A stretch of DNA of 64,000 nucleotides from assembly GCF_001679645.1 (NCBI RefSeq), contig NZ_LRUN01000011.1:1-64000 (forward strand). The letters run 5' to 3'. Origin of the DNA: Pseudomonas bananamidigenes (lineage in GTDB: Bacteria > Pseudomonadota > Gammaproteobacteria > Pseudomonadales > Pseudomonadaceae). This document shows positions 35,164 to 44,932 of this stretch, piece by piece; position 1 is the first letter of the stretch, and every line of letters starts with the position of its first letter. The position numbers and the translations under genes were made by a program. The notes under the pieces were generated by a model. That model was given only the letters and a program-made list of their open reading frames with translations, was not told the origin of the DNA and did no database searches.

Positions 35164-35847
35164 TCAGAACGCTTCCGGCTCGATCCCGGTAAAGCTGTCG
35201 ACGGTCACATGCCCTTCCAGCTCCCCGCCCTCACGGGCCAGGCCGCAGGTTTGCAGGCCGGCGGACCGGGCGGCATCGAGTTCCTGCACGATGTCGGACA
35301 GGAACAGGATCTCTTGCGGCTCGACGCCGATGGCCTGCCGGATAGTGCTGTACGACTGCGCTTCGCGCTTGGGCCCTGACGTGGTGTCGAAGTAGCCGCT
35401 GAACAGCGGCGTCAGATCCCCGGCTTCCGAGCAGCCGAAAATCAGCTTCTGCGCCTGGATCGAACCGGATGAGTAAACGAACAATTGATACCCGGCCTGA
35501 TGCCAGCGCTGGAGCGCTTCGACGGCGTCCGGGTATACATGCCCTTTCAACTGACCGGACTGATAGCCTTGCTCCCAGACCATGCCCTGCAACGCTTTCA
35601 GCGGCGTGGCCTTGCGATCTTCGGCGATCCAGGCCAGCAGAATCTCTACAACCCGTTCGACGTCGGCCTGGGGTTCGTTGCTGTCACGGCGCACGGCGTC
35701 CAGTTGCCCGGCGACATCGGCGCGTGTGGCGTTCTGACGAACGAAGTCCGGCAGATGTTTTGCCGCATACGGAAACAGCACGTCGAACACAAAACTCACC
35801 GCGCTGGTGGTGCCTTCGATATCGGTGAGGATGACCTTGATCGACAT
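35164..35847 (-). CDS. mtnC: Enolase-phosphatase E1 MtnC
   Basis: In the methionine salvage pathway it enolises 2,3-diketo-5-methylthiopentyl-1-phosphate and removes the phosphate, giving acireductone. The 227-residue protein is of HAD type with the E1-specific motif [15 protein letters not shown] (residues 5-19) in place of the common DxD, plus [12 protein letters not shown] and [17 protein letters not shown]. The start at 35847 lies 4 bp after the mtnD stop, so they share a transcript. Confidence 0.95.
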   Translation of the reverse strand: MSIKVILTDIEGTTSAVSFVFDVLFPYAAKHLPDFVRQNATRADVAGQLDAVRRDSNEPQADVERVVEILLAWIAEDRKATPLKALQGMVWEQGYQSGQLKGHVYPDAVEALQRWHQAGYQLFVYSSGSIQAQKLIFGCSEAGDLTPLFSGYFDTTSGPKREAQSYSTIRQAIGVEPQEILFLSDIVQELDAARSAGLQTCGLAREGGELEGHVTVDSFTGIEPEAF

Positions 35848-35851
35848 CGGC

Positions 35852-36397
35852 TCAGTCCTCCAGGCGCGGGAAGCGGCCGGCGATGTCTTCGCCGGTGAAG
35901 TTGGCGACCCAGCCTTCAGGGTTGTTGAACAGGCGGATCGCGACAAAGTGCGGGTTCTCGCCCATGTCGAACCAGTGTTTGGTGCCGGCGGGCACCGAAA
36001 TCAGGTCGTTCTTCTCGCACAGCACGGCGTAGACGTAATCGTCGATATGCAGGGTAAACAGGCCACGGCCGGCGACGAAAAAGCGCACTTCATCTTCGCC
36101 ATGGCGATGCTCTTCGAGAAATTTGGCGCGCAGCTCGGCCTTTTGCGGGTGATCGCTGTTGAGGCTGACCACATCGACTGTGATGTAACCGCGCTCGGTC
36201 ATCAGCTTGTCGATTTGCTCACGGTAGGCGCCGATCACTTCTTCCTGGCTGGCACCGGGCTGGATCTTCGCGGCGGCTTGCCAACGGTCGAAGCGCACAC
36301 CCTGCTCGGCCAGGGTCGAGGCGATGTCTTCGAAGTGGGTCAGCACCTTGTTCGGAATTTCAGGGCTGGAAACGTGATAGACGGACAGGCTGCTCAT
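35852..36397 (-). CDS. mtnD: Acireductone dioxygenase MtnD
   Basis: Oxidises acireductone to the 2-keto precursor of methionine and formate (Fe form), or to methylthiopropionate plus CO (Ni form). The 181-residue cupin has the metal ligands in [13 protein letters not shown] (HxHxxxE) and a later His ([11 protein letters not shown]). The long frame to 36532 is not used; [11 protein letters not shown] is the normal start. It lies between mtnB and mtnC. Confidence 0.95.
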   Translation of the reverse strand: MSSLSVYHVSSPEIPNKVLTHFEDIASTLAEQGVRFDRWQAAAKIQPGASQEEVIGAYREQIDKLMTERGYITVDVVSLNSDHPQKAELRAKFLEEHRHGEDEVRFFVAGRGLFTLHIDDYVYAVLCEKNDLISVPAGTKHWFDMGENPHFVAIRLFNNPEGWVANFTGEDIAGRFPRLED

Positions 36398-36489
36398 GGG
36401 GCATTTCCTCGGTATCGGCCTTGCCGTCCGGTTCTTCGAGACCGGTCGGGCACTGCATTCATCAGGCAAACGGGCTGGTTCTGGTGAAG

Positions 36490-37116
36490 TCAGCCTTGGC
36501 GGTTCATGACGCTGCGGGTCTTCAACTCGCATTCAAACAGGAATTCAAAGGCTTCGATCTGGCGCAACGCGTCACTCATCTGCGCACCCCAGGTGTAGAG
36601 ACCGTGACCGCGAATCAGATAACCGACGCAATCGGGATGGGCGTCGAGCCAAGGCTGCACCTTGGCAGCGAGGCGCGCAATGTCCTGATCGTTGTCGAAA
36701 ATCGGCACCCGCACCCGGGATTCGTGGGTCGTAATGCCGCTGAAGGCTTTTTGCAGTTCGTAGTCTTCGAACTCGATGAAGTCTTGCGGCGTCAGGCGCG
36801 ACAGCACCGTGGCGTTCACCGAGTGGGTGTGCAGCACCGCGCCGATCTCCGGGCGCCAGCTGTAGAGCTGGGTGTGCAGCAGGGTTTCGGCGGACGGCTT
36901 TTTGCCCGGTTCCAGGCTGTTGCCGGACAGGTCGGTCGCCAGCACATCGTCCAGACCCAGTTGGCCCTTGTGCTTGCCGGACACGGTCAGCAGCGCTTCG
37001 CCCGGCGACAGGCGCGTCGAATAGTTGCTGCTGGTGGCCGGCGACCAGCCGCGGCCATAAAGAAAACGCCCGGCATCGATGATCTGCTGGGCAAGCTGTT
37101 CACGGGTAAGGCTCAT
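36490..37116 (-). CDS. mtnB: Methylthioribulose-1-phosphate dehydratase MtnB
   Basis: Dehydrates 5-methylthioribulose-1-phosphate in methionine salvage. A 208-residue class II aldolase-fold protein with zinc ligands in VLHTHSVNATV and LIRGHGLYTWG, and the N-terminal SPATSSNYSTRL phosphate site. The start overlaps the MFS gene by 4 bp (37113-37116) and mtnD follows after 92 bp. The earlier steps (MTA phosphorylase, mtnA) are not in this window. Confidence 0.94.
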   Translation of the reverse strand: MSLTREQLAQQIIDAGRFLYGRGWSPATSSNYSTRLSPGEALLTVSGKHKGQLGLDDVLATDLSGNSLEPGKKPSAETLLHTQLYSWRPEIGAVLHTHSVNATVLSRLTPQDFIEFEDYELQKAFSGITTHESRVRVPIFDNDQDIARLAAKVQPWLDAHPDCVGYLIRGHGLYTWGAQMSDALRQIEAFEFLFECELKTRSVMNRQG

Positions 37117-38258
37117 GGCCTGTCCTCTTGCATACGTGTGGCAATGATAACGGCAGCAGCAAGTGCCGCGAGACTGGCAATACTAAAGGTCAATGTCGCA
37201 CCGAGGGCGTTCCAGCTGTAACCGGCATACAACGCACCGAGCGCTCCGCCGGTGCCGGCCAGCGCCGCGTACAGCGCCTGCCCCTGCCCTTGCTGTCGGG
37301 CGCCGAAGCTACGTTGCACGAATGCGATGGCAGCGGCATGAAAGCTGCCGAATGTCGCAGCATGAAGCACCTGGGCAAACAACAGCACCCAGAGAAATTC
37401 GGCGAATGAACCTAACAGCAACCAGCGCAGCGCCGCCAGCAGAAAACTCGCCGTCAGCACGCGCCGCAGGGAGAAGCGCGCAAGAATCCGGCTCATCGCC
37501 ATGAACATCAGCACCTCCGCCACCACGCCAACGGCCCAGAGCATGCCGATCACGCCACGGCTGTAACCCAGTCGTTCAAGGTGCAAGGTCAGAAACGTGT
37601 AATACGGCCCGTGGCTCATCTGCATCAGCGCCACGCAACCGTAGAACGCCAGCACCCCTGGTTGGCGCAGCTGCCTGAGGAAGCCCTCCCCGGTCGGTCG
37701 GTTGCCCTGAGGCGGTTGCGCGTTCGGCACCCACAGACTGCTGAGCACGATGCCTGCCATGATCAGCACCAGCGCCGCCGGATAAATGTCGAGGCTCAGC
37801 CATTCGAACAACCGTCCGAGGGCGACCACGGTGATGATGAAACCGATGGAACCCCATAGCCGGATCTGGCTGTAGCGAGACGTCTGGCCTTGCAGATGCG
37901 CCAGGGTGATGACTTCGAACTGCGGCAACACTGCATGCCAGAAGAAGGCGTGCAAGGCCATGACCATCGCCAGCCAGGCGTAGGACTTGCTGACGAAAAT
38001 CAACGAGAACGTCAGCAGCGTGCACAGCGCGCCGAAGCGCACGATGGCCAGTCGTCTGCCGGTGTAGTCGCCGAGCCAGCCCCAGATGTTCGGCGCCACG
38101 CAGCGCATCAGCATCGGAATCGCCACCAGCTCGCCGATGCGTGCGGCGCTGAACCCGAGGTGATCGAAGTACAGCGCCAGAAACGGTGCCGTCGAGCCGA
38201 GCAAGGCGAAATAGAACAGATAGAAACTGGACAGCCGCCAGTACGGAAGCGCCGCCAC
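37113..38258 (-). CDS. MFS transporter (HcaT/MFS_1-like)
   Basis: A 381-residue inner-membrane protein with 12 predicted helices, of the MFS_1-like type (opening LPYWRLSSFYLFYFALLG, then PFLALYFDHLGFSAARIGEL). Related proteins include the E. coli HcaT group. The 4-bp overlap with mtnB and the same strand suggest it is cotranscribed with methionine salvage, so a sulfur metabolite such as a methylthio compound is a fair guess for substrate, but nothing in the sequence proves it. Confidence 0.88.
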   Translation of the reverse strand: MAALPYWRLSSFYLFYFALLGSTAPFLALYFDHLGFSAARIGELVAIPMLMRCVAPNIWGWLGDYTGRRLAIVRFGALCTLLTFSLIFVSKSYAWLAMVMALHAFFWHAVLPQFEVITLAHLQGQTSRYSQIRLWGSIGFIITVVALGRLFEWLSLDIYPAALVLIMAGIVLSSLWVPNAQPPQGNRPTGEGFLRQLRQPGVLAFYGCVALMQMSHGPYYTFLTLHLERLGYSRGVIGMLWAVGVVAEVLMFMAMSRILARFSLRRVLTASFLLAALRWLLLGSFAEFLWVLLFAQVLHAATFGSFHAAAIAFVQRSFGARQQGQGQALYAALAGTGGALGALYAGYSWNALGATLTFSIASLAALAAAVIIATRMQEDRP

Positions 38259-38289
38259 GGTCAGACCGCAGCGGCCGTGAGTTGCCCCA

Positions 38290-39381
38290 TCAGAGCTGAC
38301 CCAGCACCGGGGTGTTCACCCGCACGCCGGCGTTCTGACCACGGTGACGCAACAGGTGATCCATCAGCACGATGGCCATCATCGCCTCGGCAATCGGCGT
38401 GGCACGGATGCCGACGCACGGATCGTGACGGCCCTTGGTGATCACTTCGACCGGGTTGCCGTCGATGTCGATCGAACGGCCCGGGGTGGTGATGCTCGAC
38501 GTCGGCTTCAAGGCCAGATGCGCGACGATCGGCTGACCCGAAGAGATGCCACCGAGGATGCCGCCAGCGTTGTTGCTGAGGAAACCTTCCGGGGTCAGCT
38601 CGTCGCGGTGCTCGGTGCCGCGCTGGGCGACACAGGCGAAACCGGCGCCGATCTCCACGCCCTTGACCGCGTTGATGCTCATCAGCGCATGGGCCAGTTC
38701 GGCGTCGAGACGGTCGAAGATCGGCTCGCCCAGACCAGGCATCACGCCTTCGGCGACCACGGTGATCTTCGCCCCGACCGAATCCTGATCACGGCGCAGC
38801 TGGTCCATGTAGGCTTCCAGTTCCGGCACCTTGTCCGGGTCCGGGCTGAAGAAGGCGTTCTGCTCGACCGATTCCCAGGTCTTGAACGGGATTTCGATCG
38901 GGCCGAGCTGGCTCATGTAGCCGCGAATCACGATGCCCTGGGTCGCCAGGTATTTCTTGGCGATCGCACCGGCCGCCACACGCATGGCGGTTTCCCGCGC
39001 GGAGCTGCGACCGCCGCCGCGGTAATCGCGCTCGCCGTATTTGTGATGGTAGGTGTAATCGGCATGGGCCGGACGGAACAGGTCCTTGATCGCCGAGTAA
39101 TCCTTGGACTTCTGGTCGGTGTTGCGAATCAGCAGGCCGATGGAGCAACCGGTAGTGCGCCCCTCGAACACGCCGGAAAGGATTTCGACTTCGTCGGCCT
39201 CCTGACGCTGGGTGGTGTGACGGCTGGTGCCCGGCTTGCGGCGGTCGAGGTCGCGCTGCAGGTCTTCAAGGGAAATCTCCAGGCCCGGCGGGCAGCCGTC
39301 GACAATGGCGACCAACGCCGGACCATGGCTTTCGCCCGCGGTGGTGACAGTGAACAGCTTGCCGTAGGTATTGCCGGACAT
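38290..39381 (-). CDS. aroC: Chorismate synthase AroC
   Basis: Last step of the shikimate pathway, converting EPSP to chorismate with reduced FMN. The 363-residue length is normal. Signatures are [21 protein letters not shown] near the N-terminus, [15 protein letters not shown] (about residues 124-138) and, at the C-terminus, [20 protein letters not shown]. It lies 31 bp upstream of the MFS gene on the same strand. Chorismate made here also feeds pabB at 6.5 kb, though the two genes are unlinked. Confidence 0.97.
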   Translation of the reverse strand: MSGNTYGKLFTVTTAGESHGPALVAIVDGCPPGLEISLEDLQRDLDRRKPGTSRHTTQRQEADEVEILSGVFEGRTTGCSIGLLIRNTDQKSKDYSAIKDLFRPAHADYTYHHKYGERDYRGGGRSSARETAMRVAAGAIAKKYLATQGIVIRGYMSQLGPIEIPFKTWESVEQNAFFSPDPDKVPELEAYMDQLRRDQDSVGAKITVVAEGVMPGLGEPIFDRLDAELAHALMSINAVKGVEIGAGFACVAQRGTEHRDELTPEGFLSNNAGGILGGISSGQPIVAHLALKPTSSITTPGRSIDIDGNPVEVITKGRHDPCVGIRATPIAEAMMAIVLMDHLLRHRGQNAGVRVNTPVLGQL

Positions 39382-39511
39382 GCAGGACGCTCCGTTAAAT
39401 CAAACCCGAATTCATGATGCGCGCCAGTATACGCAGGCTAACCGAGTAGTTCATCCTCGAACCTTGGCGGTGTTGGTGAGTCCAACCGGCACCTTGGCAA
39501 ATGATGGCGTG

Positions 39512-40465
39512 ATGATGCTGCGAGTTTTGATCTTGAGCCTTACCCTGTTTACTGGCTTCGTCCAGGCAACGGTCCTGCAACGCCCGGTGACGCTGGACAC
39601 CGGCAACGGAGAACTTTTCGGCTCGCTTTTGCTACCGAAGTCTGACAATCCGCTGCCGATTGTCCTGATCCTGTCTGGCTCCGGTCCTACGGATCGTGAC
39701 GGAAACAACCCGGACGGCGGGCGCAACGACAGCCTCAAGCGACTGGCCTGGGTGTTGGCCAAACACAATATCGCCAGCGTTCGCTTCGACAAGCGCGGGG
39801 TGGCGGCGAGCCTGGCCGCGACGCCGGATGAGCGCAATCTGTCGGTGGAGGCCTACGTCGCGGACGCCGTGGCCTGGGGCCGGAAGCTCAAGGCCGATCC
39901 GCGTTTCGGTCCGCTGATCCTGCTCGGCCACAGCGAGGGCGCACTGATCGCCAGCCTGGCCGCACCGAAAGTCGACGCCGCGGCGGTCATCTCGCTGTCC
40001 GGCACGGCGCGGCCGATCGATCAGGTCCTGCGCCGGCAACTGGCCCGCAGCCTCCCACCACCTTTGATGCAGCGCAGCAACGAGCTGCTCGACAGCTTCA
40101 AGGCCGGGCATACCGATGACAACGTGCCGCCGCCCTTACAGGCGATCTTTCGCCCGAGCGTGCAGCCCTATCTGATTTCGCTGTTCCGTCAGGACCCGTC
40201 CGCAGCCTTCGCCCGACTGAAAATGCCGGCCTTGATCGTTCAGGGCAGCAATGACATTCAGGTCCAGGTCGATGATGCCAATCTGCTCAAAGCGGCAAAA
40301 CCCGATGCCACACTGGCGGTGATCGAAGGCATGAATCATGTGATGCGCATCGTGCCCAATGACGTGAAACGGCAAGTGGCGTCCTACAAGGACCCGAATC
40401 TGCCGCTGGCGGCCGAACTGGGAACCCGGATTCTCGGGTTTATTGACGGACTTCGCACCCGTTAA
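39512..40465 (+). CDS. Exported alpha/beta hydrolase
   Basis: A 317-residue protein with a signal peptide (MMLRVLILSLTLFTGFVQA). The alpha/beta hydrolase fold has an oxyanion region LSGSGPTDRDGN (about residues 52-63), the nucleophile elbow GHSEGA (Ser about 145), an Asp in GSNDIQVQVDDA and the His in GMNHVM. It is a serine esterase or peptidase of the periplasm; substrate unknown. The frame extends to 39371, but the Met pair before the signal peptide is the natural start. It is divergent from aroC. Confidence 0.85.
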   Translation: MMLRVLILSLTLFTGFVQATVLQRPVTLDTGNGELFGSLLLPKSDNPLPIVLILSGSGPTDRDGNNPDGGRNDSLKRLAWVLAKHNIASVRFDKRGVAASLAATPDERNLSVEAYVADAVAWGRKLKADPRFGPLILLGHSEGALIASLAAPKVDAAAVISLSGTARPIDQVLRRQLARSLPPPLMQRSNELLDSFKAGHTDDNVPPPLQAIFRPSVQPYLISLFRQDPSAAFARLKMPALIVQGSNDIQVQVDDANLLKAAKPDATLAVIEGMNHVMRIVPNDVKRQVASYKDPNLPLAAELGTRILGFIDGLRTR

Positions 40466-40552
40466 CCCTCCAGTCCTGGAAAAAACGGCCGATAAGCCTT
40501 TGTCGCCAGCGTACTGGCTGGCGGCAGGCAGCTTGGACAGGATCTCGCCGTT

Positions 40553-41344
40553 ATGACTGATACCCAGACTTCACCCGACACCACCGCTGAAAAAGACGCA
40601 CCGCCAGCGGTCGAGCTGCCATGGGCGGATGTCCACGTCGAGCACCACAAAATGCTCCGCCTGGCGCCGTTGCAGACCGACCGCAACACCGGCGGGCGGC
40701 CGTTGCGTTTTGTCGAATTCGGTTACGCCGAGCGCAACGGCAAAGACCAGAGCCTGATGCGCATGGAGATCAAACTGCCTGCCCAGCGCGTGCGCAAAGA
40801 ACAGAATCAGCTTGATGTGTGGGTCGACCACAAGACCAAGCGCGTGCACTTCGGCCCGGACAGCGGTTTGCAGATCGAACCGCCAAACCGTGGCATCGGC
40901 CGCTTCATGGCCGCCCAGGGCATCAACTGGGCGAAGAAGCGCTGGCCCACCTACACCGTCGACGGCATGGACCTGAACAACAAGGACGCGCTGAACGAAG
41001 CCACCCGCCTGCGCCGCGATCACTTTCTGCGGGTACACGGCTTTGATGTGGTGTACGCCGACGCCCAGCACTTGAAGGGCAGCGTCAAGGACGTCCGGGT
41101 CGGTGATTTGCTCGGCGACTGGAACACTGAAAAGCTGCAGATCGTCGAGATTCTCGAGGCCGCGCAGATGTTGCAGCAAGCCGAGCAGAACCTCGCCGAA
41201 CAGGAAGTGAAACTGAAGCAGCAGGAAGACAAGGTCAGCAAGTTCAAGCGTGAAGACGCCGGTTTGCGCTTCACCATTACTTGCCTGGTGGCGTTTGCGG
41301 TGTTTCAGGCAGGTTTGCTGATCTGGATTGCCACGCACCGCTGA
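40553..41344 (+). CDS. Hypothetical coiled-coil protein with C-terminal membrane anchor
   Basis: A 263-residue protein. The N-terminal region (residues 1-180) is charged and of no family that I recognise; it contains EFGYAERNGKDQSLMRMEIK. A Gln/Glu/Lys-rich coiled coil (about 190-232, AEQNLAEQEVKLKQQEDK) follows, and the single C-terminal transmembrane helix is FTITCLVAFAVFQAGLLIWIA. A tail-anchored protein, it likely displays the soluble part in the cytoplasm. A terminator follows. Function unknown. Confidence 0.75.
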   Translation: MTDTQTSPDTTAEKDAPPAVELPWADVHVEHHKMLRLAPLQTDRNTGGRPLRFVEFGYAERNGKDQSLMRMEIKLPAQRVRKEQNQLDVWVDHKTKRVHFGPDSGLQIEPPNRGIGRFMAAQGINWAKKRWPTYTVDGMDLNNKDALNEATRLRRDHFLRVHGFDVVYADAQHLKGSVKDVRVGDLLGDWNTEKLQIVEILEAAQMLQQAEQNLAEQEVKLKQQEDKVSKFKREDAGLRFTITCLVAFAVFQAGLLIWIATHR

Positions 41345-41349
41345 GCCAA

Positions 41350-41379
41350 CGATCGTTCCCACCGAGGCGGGAACGATCG
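41350..41379. terminator. Terminator between the convergent genes at 41344 and 41387
   Basis: An 11-bp stem (CGATCGTTCCC with its complement) around ACCGAGGC. There is no long T run on either side, so termination is likely but not certain. Confidence 0.65.
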
Positions 41380-41386
41380 GTTCAGG

Positions 41387-42295
41387 TCAGACGCGGGAAG
41401 CGAAGAGCGCCTGATGATTGCGGCACTGTTCGGCAGTCAGCATGAACACGCCATGTCCGCCGCGCTGGAATTCCAGCCAGGCGAAATCGACTTCCGGGTA
41501 CAGCGCTTCGACGTGTACCTGGCTGTTGCCCACCTCGACGATCAGCAAACCCTTCTCGGTCAGGTGATCCGCCGCTTCGGCGAGCATCCGGCGCACCAGG
41601 TTCAAACCATCGTCGCCACAGGCCAGGCCCAGCTCGGGCTCATGATGGTATTCGTCCGGCATGTCGGCAAAATCTTCCGCATCGACATAGGGCGGGTTCG
41701 ACACGATCAGGTCGAAACGCTGACCCGGCAGCCCCTCGAAACCATCGCCCTGCACGGTGAACACACGCTCATCGACACCGTGGCGCTCAATGTTCTGGTT
41801 CGCCACTTCCAGGGCTTCGAACGACAGGTCCGCCAGCACCACTTCGGCATTCTGGAACTCGTAGGCGCAAGCGATGCCGATGCAGCCGGAGCCGGTGCAC
41901 AGGTCGAGAATCCGCACAGGCTCGTCTCCGATCCACGGCGCAAAACGGTTTTCGATCAACTCGCCGATCGGCGAACGCGGGATCAGCACGCGCTCATCGA
42001 CGATGAACGACAGGCCGCAGAACCACGCCTCGCCGAGCAGATAAGCGGTCGGAATGCGCTCCTCGATTCGGCGTTTGAGCAAGCGTTGCAGGTTGACCAG
42101 TTCGTCGTCTTCCAGCGCGCAGTCCAGATAGCTGTCGGCGATTTCCCATGGCAGGTGCAAGGCGCCGAGCACGAGTTGCCGGGCTTCGTCCCAGGCGTTA
42201 TCGGTGCCGTGGCCGAAAAACAGATCCTCCCCATGGAAGCGGCTGACGGCCCAACGGATGTGGTCGCGCAGGGTACGAAGTCGGGAAGTGATCAC
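41387..42295 (-). CDS. prmB: 50S ribosomal protein L3 glutamine methyltransferase PrmB
   Basis: Methylates a glutamine of ribosomal protein L3 using S-adenosylmethionine. The 302-residue protein has the SAM loop [28 protein letters not shown] and the catalytic NPPY motif in [13 protein letters not shown]. The paralogue PrmC (release-factor enzyme) shares NPPY, but the long N-terminal helical domain and the neighbours (hydrolase, Smr, folE) fit PrmB. Confidence 0.93.
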   Translation of the reverse strand: MITSRLRTLRDHIRWAVSRFHGEDLFFGHGTDNAWDEARQLVLGALHLPWEIADSYLDCALEDDELVNLQRLLKRRIEERIPTAYLLGEAWFCGLSFIVDERVLIPRSPIGELIENRFAPWIGDEPVRILDLCTGSGCIGIACAYEFQNAEVVLADLSFEALEVANQNIERHGVDERVFTVQGDGFEGLPGQRFDLIVSNPPYVDAEDFADMPDEYHHEPELGLACGDDGLNLVRRMLAEAADHLTEKGLLIVEVGNSQVHVEALYPEVDFAWLEFQRGGHGVFMLTAEQCRNHQALFASRV

Positions 42296-42533
42296 GGGCA
42301 GAACTCCAGAAAAAACGACTGGCGATTCTAGCAGCCAAAACGCGCCACGACGACGCAGGAAATATCCCGGATCGGCGGTAGGAGCGTTCCGAATTCCTTA
42401 TCAGCTATTGAACAGAACGTGTAACTTGACGAGGCTGCAGGCCAGAAACGACGGTGCCTACGATGGTAGCGATTCACAGAACCGCTCAGCCAGAGGACAA
42501 TGTCGCAAAAGCCCCACCCCAAGGAGCCCCAGA

Positions 42534-43124
42534 ATGTCCGTTCCAAAAACGATGTTTCAACTCAGCGGTCGCGGTTACGCAGCGGCCACGTTGAGCCATG
42601 CCACCGTGGTCATCATCGATGCCCAGAAAGAGTACCTCAGCGGCCCGCTGGCCCTGAGCGGCATGGACGCGGCTGTCGCGAACATCAAACAACTGGTTGC
42701 CGCCGCACGTGCAGCCGGCCGTCCGATCGTGCACGTACGCCACCTCGGCACCGTGGGCGGTCTGTTCGACCCGCAGGGCGAACGCGGCGAATTCATCCCC
42801 GGTCTGGAACCCCAGGGCGATGAAACCATCATCGGCAAACTGCTGCCGAGCGCTTTCCACGGCACCGAACTTTACGATCGCCTGCAAACCCTCGGTTCGC
42901 TGGACCTGATCGTCTGCGGTTTCATGAGCCACTCCAGCGTCAGCACCACCGTACGCGCGGCGAAAAACCTGGGTTTCCGCTGCACACTGGTTGAGGACGC
43001 CTGCGCCACCCGTGATTTGCCGTTCAAGGGCCGCGTGCTCAGCGCCGCCCAGGTACAGGAGGCGGAAATGGCGATCATGGCCGACAACTTCGCCACCCTT
43101 GCCCGGACTCAGGACCTGATCTGA
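42534..43124 (+). CDS. Isochorismatase-like hydrolase with Ser at the usual catalytic Cys
   Basis: A 196-residue isochorismatase-family protein with the Asp motif VVIIDAQKEYL (about residues 25-35). The usual cysteine hydrolase motif GxxTxxCVxxT reads CGFMSHSSVSTTVRA here, so the catalytic Cys is Ser. Family members without the Cys include true isochorismatases such as PhzD/EntB, so it may be a vinyl-ether hydrolase or a protein with altered chemistry. An AAGGAG site supports the ATG at 42534; the longer frame to 42204 overlaps prmB and is rejected. Confidence 0.85.
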   Translation: MSVPKTMFQLSGRGYAAATLSHATVVIIDAQKEYLSGPLALSGMDAAVANIKQLVAAARAAGRPIVHVRHLGTVGGLFDPQGERGEFIPGLEPQGDETIIGKLLPSAFHGTELYDRLQTLGSLDLIVCGFMSHSSVSTTVRAAKNLGFRCTLVEDACATRDLPFKGRVLSAAQVQEAEMAIMADNFATLARTQDLI

Positions 43125-43256
43125 TACACCTGCCCGTGAGCGGCCCGGCCCGCCGCTCATCCGCAAAAGCCTCGCATTTGCTTCAATTACCCTAGCCTCA
43201 GGAACAACCCGGGCAACTCCCGGTCGAAGGGCCGATACCCATTGAGGAAGGTCGGA

Positions 43257-43577
43257 ATGAAGTTATCCGATGGATTTGACGCACGCCGCTTGCGGCCCAA
43301 AGGCCAAAGCAACTGGCGTTTTCGATTTGGCGCAGCGATCGCCGCCATTCTGGCGACGTTCGGCATTCTGTTGGCGATGGCCGGCGCCGCCAGCCTGATC
43401 GGGCACCCGCCGGCACTCGGAGAGTTGAATGCTACGCCGACCGGCTCGGCGATCATTCTGGCCGTCGGCCTGTTGTTCCTGTATTTCGGCGTGGCCCTGT
43501 GGCGTCGTTGCCGGCGTCGCGCACGACAATCGCGGGAGCTGAACATGTCCCCGCACCTGATGAAAAAACACGACTGA
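43257..43577 (+). CDS. Small two-helix membrane protein
   Basis: A 106-residue protein with a charged N-terminus (MKLSDGFDARRLRPKG), two hydrophobic helices (about residues 25-50 and 64-82) and a basic tail (RRCRRRARQSREL). No family recognised. GAGGAAGG precedes the ATG at 43257. It lies between the isochorismatase-like and Smr genes on the same strand. Confidence 0.72.
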   Translation: MKLSDGFDARRLRPKGQSNWRFRFGAAIAAILATFGILLAMAGAASLIGHPPALGELNATPTGSAIILAVGLLFLYFGVALWRRCRRRARQSRELNMSPHLMKKHD

Positions 43578-43650
43578 ATCGACGGCCTGGCTTTTTGCCG
43601 GGCGTTTTGTGTCTCTTTGGGTAAACTGGCCGCCCTTCGCGGAGGCTGAT

Positions 43651-44208
43651 ATGCAAGACGACGATTTTTCTCTGTTCAAAAGTGCGATCCAAGGCGTCAA
43701 GCCGATCAAGCACGACCGCGCCGACACCGGCAAACCCAAGACTGACCGTGCGCAAATCGCCAAACTGCGCCAGTCCGCCACCATCCGTACCGAAACCACC
43801 ACCGTTGACGGTCTGTCCGATCAGTTCGTGATCGACGTCGGCCCCGAAGACGAACTTATGTGGGCCCGTGACGGCGTGCAGGAAAGCCAGATGCGCAAGC
43901 TCAAGATCGGGCAGATCCCGTTCGAAGGCAGCCTCGACCTGCACGGCATGAGCGTCGAAAAGGCCCGGGAAACCCTTTGGGCGTTTCTCGCCGAGGCGAC
44001 AAAATTCGAAATCCGCTGCGTACGCGTCACCCACGGCAAGGCCGTGCGTCTGGACGGCAAGCGCCCGATGATCAAAAGCCACGTCAACACCTGGCTGCGC
44101 CAGCATGCGCAAGTGCTCGGATTCTGCTCGTGCCAGGCGAAACACGGCGGCGCCGGCGCGGTTTACGTGATGCTCAAACGCACCATGATGGAAGGCCGCG
44201 ACGAATAA
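43651..44208 (+). CDS. Smr-domain protein (MutS2-like endonuclease domain)
   Basis: A 185-residue protein of the YfcN/SmrB type. An N-terminal variable region (about residues 1-85) precedes a C-terminal Smr domain with the family motifs [14 protein letters not shown] (about 95-108), VTHGK, and [17 protein letters not shown]. Smr domains nick DNA or cleave RNA; the E. coli homologue SmrB acts on mRNA at collided ribosomes. The position next to prmB and folE is usual in Pseudomonas. The start is the GGAGG-supported ATG at 43651. Confidence 0.9.
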   Translation: MQDDDFSLFKSAIQGVKPIKHDRADTGKPKTDRAQIAKLRQSATIRTETTTVDGLSDQFVIDVGPEDELMWARDGVQESQMRKLKIGQIPFEGSLDLHGMSVEKARETLWAFLAEATKFEIRCVRVTHGKAVRLDGKRPMIKSHVNTWLRQHAQVLGFCSCQAKHGGAGAVYVMLKRTMMEGRDE

Positions 44209-44285
44209 TCCCGTCACACCGAACTTGCAGGGTCGTGTCCGCCACCGTACCCTTGCCCTTTGCGAAAATCCCCACAGGTAGTTTC

Positions 44286-44831
44286 ATGTCCCTGGAACAG
44301 AATTACACCGCGATTCTCGGCCAACTGGGCGAGGACGTGTCCCGCGAGGGCCTGCTCGACACGCCGAAGCGTGCCGCCAAAGCCATGCAGTACCTCTGCC
44401 GCGGTTATGAACAGACGCTCGAAGAGGTCACCAATGGTGCCCTGTTCAGCTCCGACAACAGCGAAATGGTGCTGGTCAAGGACATCGAGCTCTACTCGTT
44501 GTGCGAACACCACCTGCTGCCGTTCATCGGCAAGGCCCATGTCGCGTATATCCCGAGCGGCAAAGTGCTGGGCCTGTCGAAGGTCGCGCGGATCGTCGAC
44601 ATGTACGCCCGCCGCCTGCAGATCCAGGAAAACCTCAGCCGCCAGATCGCCGATGCGGTCCAGCAGGTCACCGGCGCGCTGGGCGTGGCCGTGGTGATCG
44701 AGGCCAAGCACATGTGCATGATGATGCGCGGTGTGGAGAAACAGAATTCGTCGATGATCACTTCGGTGATGCTCGGTGAATTCCGCGAAAACGCGGCGAC
44801 CCGCAGCGAGTTTCTCAGCCTGATCAAGTAA
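44286..44831 (+). CDS. folE: GTP cyclohydrolase I FolE
   Basis: Converts GTP to 7,8-dihydroneopterin triphosphate, the first step of folate (and pterin) synthesis. The 181-residue length is normal for the smaller Pseudomonas FolE. The zinc ligands are in [19 protein letters not shown] and KHMCMMMRG. The longer frame to 43977 is an artefact of the Smr gene. A strong terminator follows. Confidence 0.94.
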   Translation: MSLEQNYTAILGQLGEDVSREGLLDTPKRAAKAMQYLCRGYEQTLEEVTNGALFSSDNSEMVLVKDIELYSLCEHHLLPFIGKAHVAYIPSGKVLGLSKVARIVDMYARRLQIQENLSRQIADAVQQVTGALGVAVVIEAKHMCMMMRGVEKQNSSMITSVMLGEFRENAATRSEFLSLIK

Positions 44832-44844
44832 TTGGCGACGAAAA

Positions 44845-44872
44845 AAACCGGCGTTGATCGCCGGTTTTTTTT
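44845..44872 (+). terminator. Terminator after folE
   Basis: ACCGGCG pairs with CGCCGGT around TTGAT, followed by eight Ts, 13 bp past the stop. An A run upstream makes it likely bidirectional. Confidence 0.93.
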
Positions 44873-44932
44873 CGTCCGTGAAAAATCGGGTAAGCTGCGC
44901 GACTTCTTCAATGTCCCTGTGAGGCTTGTAAC

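Noticed and set aside
42204..42533. N-terminal extension of the isochorismatase-like gene
   Set aside because: It would overlap prmB on the other strand and has no family likeness; AAGGAG before 42534 marks the start.
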